From an uncultured bacterium (GTDB lineage: Bacteria; Armatimonadota; JACIXR01), in NCBI GenBank assembly GCA_938041455.1, contig CALITO010000002.1:81396-145395 (forward strand): DNA of 64,000 bases, given 5' to 3'. Shown here piece after piece: positions 1 to 9,613 of the stretch (positions within the stretch are counted from its first letter, which is position 1; each line of letters starts with the position of its first letter). The translations under genes and the position numbers were made by a program. Under the pieces are notes generated by a model, which saw nothing but the letters and a program-made list of their open reading frames with translations, was not told the DNA's origin and searched no databases.

Positions 1-1720
1 TAGTGAGCGGAGCATTTATCGCATCCGCAAGCCAGTGAGGAAGAGTTGAATAGAAAGCATTATGAAAGGCGAGGGATTCATTATAAAGTTTTGAGTAGTT
101 ACTTAGGGCGTAACGGGCTACATCCTCGGCGCTCTCGAACCATTCTTCATATTTGTGGCCAAGTAAACGATCTACATAATCGTAAAGGTTAGGGAAATAC
201 CAAGAGAGAAGGAATAGGACCTCCTTCTCCTCCTTGGGAGCAAGCGTTAACTTAACCGTGAGGCATCCGTCTCTTCCCTCTTTCTGGATAACTATCCCCT
301 TATCGGAAAACTCCCTCCAGAGGGAGGCATAGTCCTCCCAAAGGGCAGGTTGGGCGGTAGAATTGGTAGCGATGAACATACTACCCATCGTGGGCGCCTC
401 TTTTGGAAGCCCGCTACCTAATCTATACTCAACTCCTGTGAGGTAGGAAACGATGTTGCGGAGGAGAGTATCCCAACCTGGACCTGTTGCCGGCCAACCA
501 CCCCAAACAGCAGTGGCGAAGACCATCACCTTCCCCTCACCATATTTGCCCTCTATCAGAATGGGCTGGCCGTTAGAAGCACTTGCTACCACCTTCCCCC
601 AAGGTTTCACCGCCTCAATTTGGTTGTAACCACCTATACGGATGACATCGGGAGGCAGGTTCTGGAATACTGGATGGGAGGAATCCTCAGCCACCAATTC
701 AACAGATTGGTTAACGCAGTCAAAGGTGTCTTTGAAGTTTACAGGGACAATATCTTCCACGGTGGTTCCTGAAAGCTTGCCCCAACGTTCTTCATTGAAG
801 CCATAGAAGGAATCCCATCCACCTGTGAGGAGGAAAGGCACCCCCATCCTCACCGCTTCCCGTAGTATTTTCATATTTTCCTCCCCCACAGTATCCGCCA
901 TCCTGAGGGTTTCAGCGAGCCAGACGAGGTCGTAATCCCGCTTCAACTGGGCGGGGTCATTAGTAGGCAAAACCACCCTTTCCCCTTGCACTCGCACCCA
1001 GTGAAGTTCCAAGTTCCTTGCCCTCAGTGCCTTCTCCAATTGTTGCCGATAACCCCCATTAGCAGGGCGAGCTACCACAAGGACCCTCACTGGACGGGAG
1101 AAAGAGGCAGGTTCACCCAGAGGAACACTCAAATTCACCCCATAAAATCCCCTCTGGAAGAGCAAGCGGTTGGAGACCTTTCCACTGTATCCTTCACCTA
1201 TACCTACCATATTTTGAAGGGAGAAAAGAAGAGAAGCCTCGCATTTCTTAGCGGAATCATTCTTTAACTTAAAGTGGAAGAAGGCAAGGGGAAGGGCGGA
1301 ATTTTTGTAATCTTGGGGGATAAAAGGAGAGAAGGAGGTTAACTGGACCTGGATGGGCAACGCTGAGTCCAAGTAGTCGAGCCAAGCGAAGGGGAACTCA
1401 CCCCTATATTTTATTTTCTCTACTGGTGGGAGCACCTCGTGGTCCAGCTGGAGCACTCGGGCAATAGGAGCCTTTCCTTCCTCTCTCACCCTAATCGCGA
1501 AGAAGGAACGAGGGCTCTGATAAGGATTGGCGGTGTTGTTAAAGATTTGCCATTCTTCGAGAGCCCCATTTGGGCGTATCTCTATTGTTCCAGCCCCTAA
1601 TCCACCGAGCACTATCCCCGAACGACCGGCATAGTTAGCCTTTGTGAATTCGAAATTCGCACCCAAAAGAGGAAACACCACGAACATAGTCAACACCATT
1701 TCCCAAACCTTCAAGTTCAT
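1..1720 (-). CDS. GH116 (GBA2-type glucosylceramidase/beta-glucosidase) N-terminal region with inserted GATase1-like domain; partial, runs off the left edge
   Basis: Not in ORF track because it has no stop inside the window. Manual minus-strand translation from ATG at 1720 (preceded by AAAGGAGGAG): MNLKVWEMVLTMFVVFPLLGANFEFTKANYAGRSGIVLGGLGAGTIEIRPNGALEEWQIFNNTANPYQSPRSFFAIRV... typical of GH116 N-terminal domain; continues open to position 1. Confidence 0.85.
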   Translation of the reverse strand, partial: MNLKVWEMVLTMFVVFPLLGANFEFTKANYAGRSGIVLGGLGAGTIEIRPNGALEEWQIFNNTANPYQSPRSFFAIRVREEGKAPIARVLQLDHEVLPPVEKIKYRGEFPFAWLDYLDSALPIQVQLTSFSPFIPQDYKNSALPLAFFHFKLKNDSAKKCEASLLFSLQNMVGIGEGYSGKVSNRLLFQRGFYGVNLSVPLGEPASFSRPVRVLVVARPANGGYRQQLEKALRARNLELHWVRVQGERVVLPTNDPAQLKRDYDLVWLAETLRMADTVGEENMKILREAVRMGVPFLLTGGWDSFYGFNEERWGKLSGTTVEDIVPVNFKDTFDCVNQSVELVAEDSSHPVFQNLPPDVIRIGGYNQIEAVKPWGKVVASASNGQPILIEGKYGEGKVMVFATAVWGGWPATGPGWDTLLRNIVSYLTGVEYRLGSGLPKEAPTMGSMFIATNSTAQPALWEDYASLWREFSDKGIVIQKEGRDGCLTVKLTLAPKEEKEVLFLLSWYFPNLYDYVDRLLGHKYEEWFESAEDVARYALSNYSKLYNESLAFHNAFYSTLPHWLADAINAPLT

Positions 1721-1747
1721 CTCCTCCTTTGAAAATTATTAAACCCC

Positions 1748-3442
1748 TCAGAAGTTGGGAGGGGAACTCGTTTTCACAGGGACGAGTTTTACAGCATCAG
1801 CGACGACATTGCCATCCGCTTTGTTGGAAAGAATTATCTGAGCTGGCGCTCCCGGCTTAAAATAAAATCGCCCTAAAAGATGCCAGCGAGAGAAATCTTT
1901 CGCCATATTAACCGTCTTCCTTGTGATCCCTTTCCCAGAGTGTATCTCAAAAACCGCGTTTGAAGCGTGGTCCTTATTGGGGTCTTCACCAAACCAAACA
2001 TACACATCGTAATAACCTTCCTTCTCTATCTTAGGAGACCAATAAGCCTTCTTCTCACCTCCACCCTTGTTCGCCCAAAGACTACTCCCTCCATAATCTC
2101 CTCCCGCCCTCGCTAAATACCATTCTCCCACCGTCCTGAATTGAGGAGCAGGAAAACTGTCATCTATTACTATGCTCTCTCCCTCCTCCTTTATCTCAAA
2201 AGAGGCATTAAGTCCTATTTGAACATTTCCCTTGGATTTATTGATTATGCGGGGGAAACCGATAAAACGATTGCTCGTTATTACGCCATATCGGACATCT
2301 TCACCAAGGTAAACCTGGGGGGCATCCCGATTAAAAAGGCAGCCGTTCACTATAATATCTCCGCTTAAAGCCTCAATGGCGGGTAATTTCTTTCTGTCCT
2401 TATCCCAATAATCGAAGTTGCAGTTTTGGAAGGAAATGGTCCCTTTTCCCTCTATCCTCGCTATTTGGTTGGAAGGTCCCCAAAAGGCACAATTTTGAAG
2501 TAGGATGTTTCCTGTGTTCGTCGGCTTCACTACCACTTCTATGGGATCTTCACCAGCAAAGGAAACGAACTCGCCGTTAGTAATGAGCAGACCATAGGTA
2601 GCACAATCCTCAACCAAGAGGGCTATTTCCGTAGCATCAGCCCCGATGCCGAGAAAATTACCATTCGCTACCCCGTTTTTCGTCCTTATGAACCTATAGC
2701 CGATTCTATAGCCAAAGCAGAAGGTGTTGAAAACATATTCCCAATCCGTCCTGCCGATGATGAAAGCCTCACCATGTTTCCAAAGATAATCTCTAATTCC
2801 GCTCTTTTCATCCCAAGTCCAAAACGGCCAGAAATGGATATTCTCCACCCGGCCGATGTCGTAGCATTGGTCTATATAGAGCCCCCGTCTTAGTGGCTGG
2901 GCGTAAAGCCCCCGAATGTAATGCCTCCCGCAGGGATGGGTTCCGAGATCGACCGCTTGATAAGGGTTCACTATCAACACATCTATGATTGAACAATTGT
3001 CTCCCCTACCCCTTATTGTCCAAGGGTAAGGGCGGATGTTATCAGGTTTCTGGTTGGGATAGAAGATGGTGACTCCCTTGAGAGTAGAACCCGTATGGAG
3101 AGTTATGAAGGGCGTTCCATTCTCGTCTCCTTCCCCCTCCACAGCCAGGAGAGTCGTGCCCTTATATTGAGACCAAGTGCTAGGCGCTGTCCAGACCCCT
3201 TCAAGCGTTACATAGGGAGGAATGGAAAGGTGTCCTTTTATAAGATAATTCCCCCTGGGGACGAACACTATCCCTCCTCCCTCTGCTCCACAGGCATCCA
3301 GCGCCGCTTGGAAGGCGGATGTATCATCCGCTACGCCATCCCCCTTTGCCCCGAAATCCCTTACATTATAAACGCCTTCCCGCTGAGCAAAAGCACCAAA
3401 GTTTAAAAACGCAAAGACCGAGAAAAGCAAGAGTCCTTTCAT
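1748..3442 (-). CDS. Secreted pectate lyase superfamily (Pectate_lyase_3-type) right-handed beta-helix protein with golvesin-like C-terminal domain
   Basis: Signal peptide; YNVRDFGAKGDGVADDTSAFQAALDACGAEGGGIVFVPRGNYLI motif; C-terminal GYYDVYVWFGED...VVADAVKLVPV resembles golvesin/Xly CBM-like domain. Confidence 0.82.
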   Translation of the reverse strand: MKGLLLFSVFAFLNFGAFAQREGVYNVRDFGAKGDGVADDTSAFQAALDACGAEGGGIVFVPRGNYLIKGHLSIPPYVTLEGVWTAPSTWSQYKGTTLLAVEGEGDENGTPFITLHTGSTLKGVTIFYPNQKPDNIRPYPWTIRGRGDNCSIIDVLIVNPYQAVDLGTHPCGRHYIRGLYAQPLRRGLYIDQCYDIGRVENIHFWPFWTWDEKSGIRDYLWKHGEAFIIGRTDWEYVFNTFCFGYRIGYRFIRTKNGVANGNFLGIGADATEIALLVEDCATYGLLITNGEFVSFAGEDPIEVVVKPTNTGNILLQNCAFWGPSNQIARIEGKGTISFQNCNFDYWDKDRKKLPAIEALSGDIIVNGCLFNRDAPQVYLGEDVRYGVITSNRFIGFPRIINKSKGNVQIGLNASFEIKEEGESIVIDDSFPAPQFRTVGEWYLARAGGDYGGSSLWANKGGGEKKAYWSPKIEKEGYYDVYVWFGEDPNKDHASNAVFEIHSGKGITRKTVNMAKDFSRWHLLGRFYFKPGAPAQIILSNKADGNVVADAVKLVPVKTSSPPNF

Positions 3443-3596
3443 ATAAAATCTCTCCTTTTACCATAATAGAAAGCGATCCCCGCGTGGTCAATTAGTTTTT
3501 TCCAAGCTCTGGTTTAACGATGTTATCATAGTTTTCTTGACAAGCCCCTTTATTCATCTGAAAATATCAAAAATAATTAGAAGGAGGTTTTGAAAA

Positions 3597-5606
3597 ATGC
3601 GTGTAGAAATTGCCCTCTTCTTCCTTCTCGTGGCTTGCTTGGCTAATGCTTCCCAGCTTCGCATTATCCCTAAGCCCCAATATGAGACCATCAAACCCTT
3701 TGTCTTTGCGATAGAGAAAAAGGCACACATCGTGATTGGACAAGGATGCGATAAGACCATAGCGGAGATCCTTGGAGAAGACCTAGCAGTTCTTGGTGTT
3801 CAAAAGGAAGAAATCGCTTCCTCATTTATAAAGAAGGTGGAGAAGCCCATAATCTTCGGCATGCCTTCCCGGGACGAAAACATTGCCTCCTTCGTCAAAG
3901 AAAAGAACATAGAGGTGCCGTCGCTACCACGAGAAGGCTATCTATTGGAAGTGGAGAAGGATTATGTTCTTATCTTAGGGAAGGACGGCGACGGCGTCTT
4001 CTGGGGAATGCAAACCCTACGCCAGATGCTCTCCGGTGAGAAGGGTAAGGTGAATATTCAGGGAGCGAGGATAGTAGATTATCCTAAATTGCGCTGGAGG
4101 GGGATAACTGATGATGTCAGCCGTGGTCCCATACCAACCTTAGAATTTATGAAGAATACCATCCGTATTTTGAGCGCCTTCAAACTCAATATGTATACAC
4201 CATATATAGAACTTCACGCCTTCAATTTCAAATCGCATCCCGATATGTGCGCTCCGGGGGAAGGGCTTTCCCCCGATGAGATGAAAGAACTTGTGGCATA
4301 TGGGCGAAAATACCATGTGGATGTTTTCCCATCCCTTCAATCCTTCGGACATTCCGATAAGCTTTTGAGTAAACCCCAGTATAGGCACTTAGCTGAGATT
4401 GAAGAAGGACCATGGAGCCTGTCTCCAGCAGTAGAAGAGACTTATTCTCTCCTTAAGGATTTATACGAAGAGTTAGCCAAAATCTTCCCTTCCCCATTTT
4501 TCAACATAAATTGTGACGAAACCTATGATTTAGGTCAGGGCAAAAGCAAACCTATAGCGGACGAGATTGGACCCCAAAATCTCTATCTCCAGCATATAAC
4601 AAGGCTTTATAATATGCTTAAGGAAAAGGGGAAAAGGGTAATGTTCTGGGGAGACATCGCCCTCCATTATAAGGAAATAATACCCAAGCTCCCTTCCGCT
4701 ATCATCGTCCTTAACTGGGATTATGGGGGCGCACCATCCTTCGAGTGGAGATTGAAGCCGTTTTACGATGCTGGATTAGAACAGTTCGTCTGCCCAGGCG
4801 TTTCCTGCTGGAGTCGCATCTTTCCCGATTTTGAGAACGCAACGATGAACATTGACAACTTCGTTAGGGATGGCGTGAAATACAAAGTGAGGGGAATGCT
4901 CAATACAACCTGGGATGATGACGGGGAGAACCTTTTCGGTTATAACTGGTATGGCATAGTCTTCGGCGCAGAGGCTGCGTGGAAGGGTGGTAATGTGGAT
5001 AGAGGAGATTTCGATAGCCGATTTGATAACGCCTTCTTCGGCTCCTCTACCCATATTGTGGAAGCGATTAACCTCCTCAGCCAAACTAACCATTTTATGG
5101 CTCCCGGTATGTCTCCCGATAACTTTTTCTGGGAGGACCCCCTCAACTCCCTAACGCGTGCAGATGCTCTGGAAAAAGCAAGGGAGATAAAATTAAGGGC
5201 AGAGAGAGCTTTGAGTATTTTGGGAGAGGATAAGGGGAAGGTGAAGAAGAACAAGACCGCTATACCCTACCTTGTCTTTGCTGCAAATAGACTACTTTTC
5301 CTTGCAGATAAGATAATAGGAATGGCGGATGTTCTATCCTTTTATAATTCGGCTCGGGAAAATCCCAGCGAGGGAAAAGAAAAACTTGAACGAGCACAAG
5401 GTATCCTCCAGAACCTTATAGACCACCTATATAAGCTGAGGGAGAACTATAAGACGCTTTGGTTAGCGGAGAATCTCCCCTTCTTCCTACACAACAATTT
5501 AGAGAAATATAATGGCTTAATAAGGTATCTTGAAGCAAAGAGAGAGCAGGTTTTAAAGGCAAAGGAGGCAATAGGTAAGGGCGAAGCATTACCCCCTCTG
5601 GAATGA
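3597..5606 (+). CDS. GH20-like beta-N-acetylhexosaminidase, secreted
   Basis: Signal peptide; RIIPKPQYE...EGYLLEVEKDYVLILGKDGDGVFWGMQTLRQML zincin-like N-domain then PKLRWRGITDDVSRG TIM barrel and NINCDETYDLG Asp-Glu pair; AGAAGGAGG upstream. Confidence 0.8.
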   Translation: MRVEIALFFLLVACLANASQLRIIPKPQYETIKPFVFAIEKKAHIVIGQGCDKTIAEILGEDLAVLGVQKEEIASSFIKKVEKPIIFGMPSRDENIASFVKEKNIEVPSLPREGYLLEVEKDYVLILGKDGDGVFWGMQTLRQMLSGEKGKVNIQGARIVDYPKLRWRGITDDVSRGPIPTLEFMKNTIRILSAFKLNMYTPYIELHAFNFKSHPDMCAPGEGLSPDEMKELVAYGRKYHVDVFPSLQSFGHSDKLLSKPQYRHLAEIEEGPWSLSPAVEETYSLLKDLYEELAKIFPSPFFNINCDETYDLGQGKSKPIADEIGPQNLYLQHITRLYNMLKEKGKRVMFWGDIALHYKEIIPKLPSAIIVLNWDYGGAPSFEWRLKPFYDAGLEQFVCPGVSCWSRIFPDFENATMNIDNFVRDGVKYKVRGMLNTTWDDDGENLFGYNWYGIVFGAEAAWKGGNVDRGDFDSRFDNAFFGSSTHIVEAINLLSQTNHFMAPGMSPDNFFWEDPLNSLTRADALEKAREIKLRAERALSILGEDKGKVKKNKTAIPYLVFAANRLLFLADKIIGMADVLSFYNSARENPSEGKEKLERAQGILQNLIDHLYKLRENYKTLWLAENLPFFLHNNLEKYNGLIRYLEAKREQVLKAKEAIGKGEALPPLE

Positions 5607-5678
5607 TGTAAAGGGACGCGAAGCGCCCTCCTAATAGGATTACTTTTTTCTCGTAAATCCTTTATTATTTAATTTATA

Positions 5679-8564
5679 ATGGAAATCAGAGAGAGATTCG
5701 CTAACCCTCCTACAGAATGCTTCCCCTATATCCTTTGGCAATTGGGGGAAGCGGCCCTCCCCGATAATCTATCCTCCATTCTCGCACGGCTTAAAAACCT
5801 TTGTTCCGGGCTAATAATCCAAGCTTCAACTAAGCAAAGAGAAGCGATCAAGAAAATCTGCCTTTCTGCTAAAAAGGATGGCTTACCCATCTATCTTGTC
5901 CTCCCCCCTTTATCCCCCTTCAACTCCTATCTCCAAGCGACAAGGGTAGTTATGAGGCAGGGAGGAATGATCGAGCTGCCCGTGAAAGGCAAGCCCCTTT
6001 GGATCGGAGCTATTTCCTTCCCATCCCCCACTCAACCCACCATTGTTCATTTGGAGCAGTTCATACAAGAGGGTGTCCTGAGATGGACCGCTCCTTCGGG
6101 TAATTGGGATGTCCTACTGATATCCTCTCTGCCTTATGAGGAAAGGGAGAGCCCCACAGAAGTAGCGAACTTTTGGATGGAAGAACTTGCCGACCTTACA
6201 CCCCCTCTCGCTGGCTTCTATATCCCCCATATAGACCTCCGGCCCTTCCCTTGGCGAGATGATATCCCTGACGAATTCCAGCGAAGACGAGGCTACCCCT
6301 TCCGACCCTCCTTCCCTTCCCTTGCCCTTGATTTAGACGAAAAATCGCCCAAATTCCGCTACGATTTCCGGAGAACAGTCTACGAAGTGTGGAGGGAAAA
6401 TATAGAGGGAATTCTTTACATCCTACGAAGAAAGGGATTATCTCTTCTCGCCGCCCCTGATATAAAAGAACACTGCTGGGGAGAAATCCTCCTTCTTGCC
6501 TCCCACCTTCCCTCACCCGTCCTCAAACTTTCTGGTAATCCCTTCATAGATGAGCTAACGGGCACCCTCCTTTCCTCCTTTTCTTCCCTTTCATATATAG
6601 AGATAAAATGGTCATCGTCCCCAGAGGCAATCCAGAACCAGATGCACCAACTCTCCTCTTGGGGAATAGGAGGTGCCATTCTATCCTTTCCCTCCCTCCC
6701 TTTTGAAATCGTTCCTTGGGGTGAACTACTCCTTCCCCGCATCGCCTCATACCAAGCCCGTTTACATTTCCTTCTCTCTCATCTCCCCAGAACCGCAAGG
6801 ACCGCCCTTCTTTTACCTCGTCTTTCTCTCTGGGCACATCAAAGATTGGGCGAAGATGACGAATATTTCCGCGCTATAGAGAGGGATATCTTCTACCTTT
6901 GCGAACTTCTCCATAAAATCCATTATGATTTCATTTTGATTGACGAAGATGACCTACCCAATTTAAGCCAACTGCAAACTGTTATCCTTCCTTCAATCTC
7001 CACCTTGAAACGAAGCACATTAGGCTGGCTGGAGAGATTCTACGAGGGGGGAGGGAATCTCCTCGCTTTGGGAATGTTACCCTTCCGTTCCGAGGAAGGC
7101 GTGGATAGGGATCTACAAAACGATGTGCGTTCTCTCTTCAAGGTAAATATAGAAGATGTCAACAACCTTTACCTTCTCTCCTCCACTATGGGATTGGAAG
7201 GCGGGGTAACCTACGCAATAGGAAGGATACATCCTATTTCCGAGGGAAAAATATTTTCCTATCAGCCAGCTGTTAATCCCGATAGGAGAGAAGCTCTCCG
7301 GCAAACGAGGCAAATCCTTCGCAACTTTTCTCAACCGGACTTGGATTCCTTACAAGAAGACATTCTCTGCCACCCCCGAGGTGGGAGGTTATTCCTTCTC
7401 TTCAACAAGGGAGAGAAACCTGCTAAGGTGAACGCTATGCTTCCCTCCCAAGGAATACCCTACAAATTGGAACCCCGAACTGGGGAAAGCAAGAGACTTT
7501 TTGTTTATTCCTTGATGGAAGATGGACGGATCATCATCCCTGAGGAGCTTTCACCCCGGGCTCTTTCCATTATTTTTCTTGATGAGGGAGAACAACTCCA
7601 CATAGACCAGTCTAACTTTCCTATTGAGGAGTTGAGGATCAAAGAAACAGAAGTTGAGGTGTTGGGCTGGCAGACAACACCCGAGCCACCCTTTGTGGTT
7701 ATAGAATATAAAGGAGAGCGAAGATTTTCAGAAGGCATTTCCTCCCCTTCTCTACCGTCCATTCCCCTGCCCTTGGAATGGGAGATTAAACCACAAAATC
7801 GCAATGTTTTACCCCTCAAAAGGTGGCGCTTTCAAAGGAAAACCTCTTGGTTATCCCACCTTGCTCCCCCAAAAAGGCTCCAGGAAAGCTGGCCATTTCT
7901 ACCTGGCGGTTATAAACCTATGGGAGAAACTTGGTATCAAACGACGTTTCTCCTACGGGAAATAGTGAAAGATGTATCCTTACACTCTGAATGTCCCCTG
8001 CAAATCCTCTTTATAAACGGAAAGCGGTTGAAGGGGAAAGAGGAAATTCCTTTAGGGGAATTCCTCGTGGAGGGTCTGAACTACCTCACCTTTCTTATAA
8101 ATCACAACAAATACCCCTTTATGCCTTTAATTCTATTGAAGGGAGACTTCTCCCTTTACCTATTTGAGAGAGAATGGGCTATTGGTAAGAGAAAATCTAC
8201 CCTCCAGGTGGGTTCCTGGACGGAGCAAGGGTTTCCCTTTTATGTGGGAACGATGGATTATATAACGATGTTCACACTTCCCAGCCTCTATGTGGGCAAG
8301 AAAGCTATACTTTCCTTTGGCCAAATAAAGGAGATGGTGGAGGTAGAGGTAAACGGACAGAAAGTAGGGTTTCTCTACTCGCCTCCCTGGGAGCTGGAGA
8401 TAGGGCAAGCTTTAAGGGAGGGAGAAAACGAACTCGTGCTAAGGATCACGAATTGTCCACCACCTAACCCCGCTGAGCAGGCCTATCCTTCGGGACTGCT
8501 TGCGCCTTCTCAGATACTCATCTTTAACAAGGTTTCCCTTACTCTTCCCCTTTTAAGAGGGTGA
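5679..8564 (+). CDS. GH106-like (alpha-L-rhamnosidase-like) large glycosidase-related protein with galactose-binding-like C-terminus
   Basis: 961 aa; DEFQRRRGYPFRPSFPSLALD...FRYDFRRTVYEVWRENIEG resembles GH106-like barrel; C-terminal beta sandwich VEVEVNGQKVGFLYSPPWELEIGQALREGENELVLRITN. Confidence 0.65.
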   Translation: MEIRERFANPPTECFPYILWQLGEAALPDNLSSILARLKNLCSGLIIQASTKQREAIKKICLSAKKDGLPIYLVLPPLSPFNSYLQATRVVMRQGGMIELPVKGKPLWIGAISFPSPTQPTIVHLEQFIQEGVLRWTAPSGNWDVLLISSLPYEERESPTEVANFWMEELADLTPPLAGFYIPHIDLRPFPWRDDIPDEFQRRRGYPFRPSFPSLALDLDEKSPKFRYDFRRTVYEVWRENIEGILYILRRKGLSLLAAPDIKEHCWGEILLLASHLPSPVLKLSGNPFIDELTGTLLSSFSSLSYIEIKWSSSPEAIQNQMHQLSSWGIGGAILSFPSLPFEIVPWGELLLPRIASYQARLHFLLSHLPRTARTALLLPRLSLWAHQRLGEDDEYFRAIERDIFYLCELLHKIHYDFILIDEDDLPNLSQLQTVILPSISTLKRSTLGWLERFYEGGGNLLALGMLPFRSEEGVDRDLQNDVRSLFKVNIEDVNNLYLLSSTMGLEGGVTYAIGRIHPISEGKIFSYQPAVNPDRREALRQTRQILRNFSQPDLDSLQEDILCHPRGGRLFLLFNKGEKPAKVNAMLPSQGIPYKLEPRTGESKRLFVYSLMEDGRIIIPEELSPRALSIIFLDEGEQLHIDQSNFPIEELRIKETEVEVLGWQTTPEPPFVVIEYKGERRFSEGISSPSLPSIPLPLEWEIKPQNRNVLPLKRWRFQRKTSWLSHLAPPKRLQESWPFLPGGYKPMGETWYQTTFLLREIVKDVSLHSECPLQILFINGKRLKGKEEIPLGEFLVEGLNYLTFLINHNKYPFMPLILLKGDFSLYLFEREWAIGKRKSTLQVGSWTEQGFPFYVGTMDYITMFTLPSLYVGKKAILSFGQIKEMVEVEVNGQKVGFLYSPPWELEIGQALREGENELVLRITNCPPPNPAEQAYPSGLLAPSQILIFNKVSLTLPLLRG

Positions 8565-9534
8565 GTTCCTTGTCTATAGCCTCTAAATCCAGAGGGTAGC
8601 GGGCAAATCTCTCCCTCACATAGAGCATAGCAAGGTAATTCTCCAATGGCATCCCTTTGAAGGGGACATTGCTTGTGCATAATATGTGCCCTCCCCCAAG
8701 GGAAGCATCTCTTATTGCCCGTAATGTATCAATGATGACTTCCCTCGGGGATTCCGTATGCAAGATAGCACAGTTCACATTCCCGCAGAGGCAAACCTTG
8801 TCCCCATATAACCTTTTTACTACCCCTATATCCACTTTCGCCACCGGATCAAGGGAGTGAAGGGCATGAGGACGGGCAGAAAGTAACTGGTCTATGATTG
8901 GCATAATGTCGCCATCAGTATGTAAGATTACATAAAATCCCAATTCCCTCTGAGCACCAATTATCTCCTGCAAGTAGGGGGTTACGAATTCAGCGAACAT
9001 CGTAGGAGAGAAAAACGGACCAGCATTAAAGCAGTAATCGGTGCAGTGGGTAACACAATCTAATCCCGCGTCTCTCAATCTCTTACTTCTTTCTATTGCC
9101 TCATTCTTCATTCTTTCCGCCTGCCGATGAGCTTCTTCCCTGTGGTCAAAAAGGAAATATACAAAGGTTTCCATCTGCTCACCCGAAGGAATACCGTATG
9201 TCCCGCTCGCCTCGCAGGCTATCAGGTATTCCTCTCCTGCTTCCTTTCTGAGAAATTTGATGGTGAAGATTTCGTCTTCAATAGTGGGTAGCCAATTAAC
9301 CCTTATTATGGAGTAATCCAAAACTTCCGCTACTTTCAACATAAGGAGTGCATTTTGGATTAAGAGGTTTTCCCTTTCCCTTTTTGTGGTGTTCTTCAAA
9401 TCTTCTCCCGTTATGAATCTAACACCCTTACCTAAGAGTTCCTCCGTCAGTTGAAATTCCAACTCAAATGTAGGGACTATGTCATCGGGTTGTCTAAGCT
9501 CCAAGGCAGCTATCGCTCTCTCACGGGGTTTCAT
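8539..9534 (-). CDS. Uroporphyrinogen decarboxylase superfamily protein (URO-D-like, putative methyltransferase type)
   Basis: 331 aa; MKPRERAIAALELRQPDDIVPTFELE..., VILHTDGDIMPIIDQLL, LCGNVN; preceded by AAAGGAGGTGCTAT. Confidence 0.8.
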   Translation of the reverse strand: MKPRERAIAALELRQPDDIVPTFELEFQLTEELLGKGVRFITGEDLKNTTKRERENLLIQNALLMLKVAEVLDYSIIRVNWLPTIEDEIFTIKFLRKEAGEEYLIACEASGTYGIPSGEQMETFVYFLFDHREEAHRQAERMKNEAIERSKRLRDAGLDCVTHCTDYCFNAGPFFSPTMFAEFVTPYLQEIIGAQRELGFYVILHTDGDIMPIIDQLLSARPHALHSLDPVAKVDIGVVKRLYGDKVCLCGNVNCAILHTESPREVIIDTLRAIRDASLGGGHILCTSNVPFKGMPLENYLAMLYVRERFARYPLDLEAIDKELTLLKGEE

Positions 9535-9613
9535 ATAGCACCTCCTTTAGGGTAAATTCATCAAAACTCATTTTATCGCCTAAGGTTATCCATTGTTAAA
9601 AGATTTATCAAAC

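Noticed and set aside
986-1267. 93-aa plus-strand ORF
   Set aside because: Antisense to the continuous GH116-like frame; no family resemblance.
6196-6837. Three overlapping minus-strand ORFs of 97-108 aa
   Set aside because: Antisense shadows of the 961-aa glycosidase-like gene; low-complexity Arg/Gly/Glu-rich composition.
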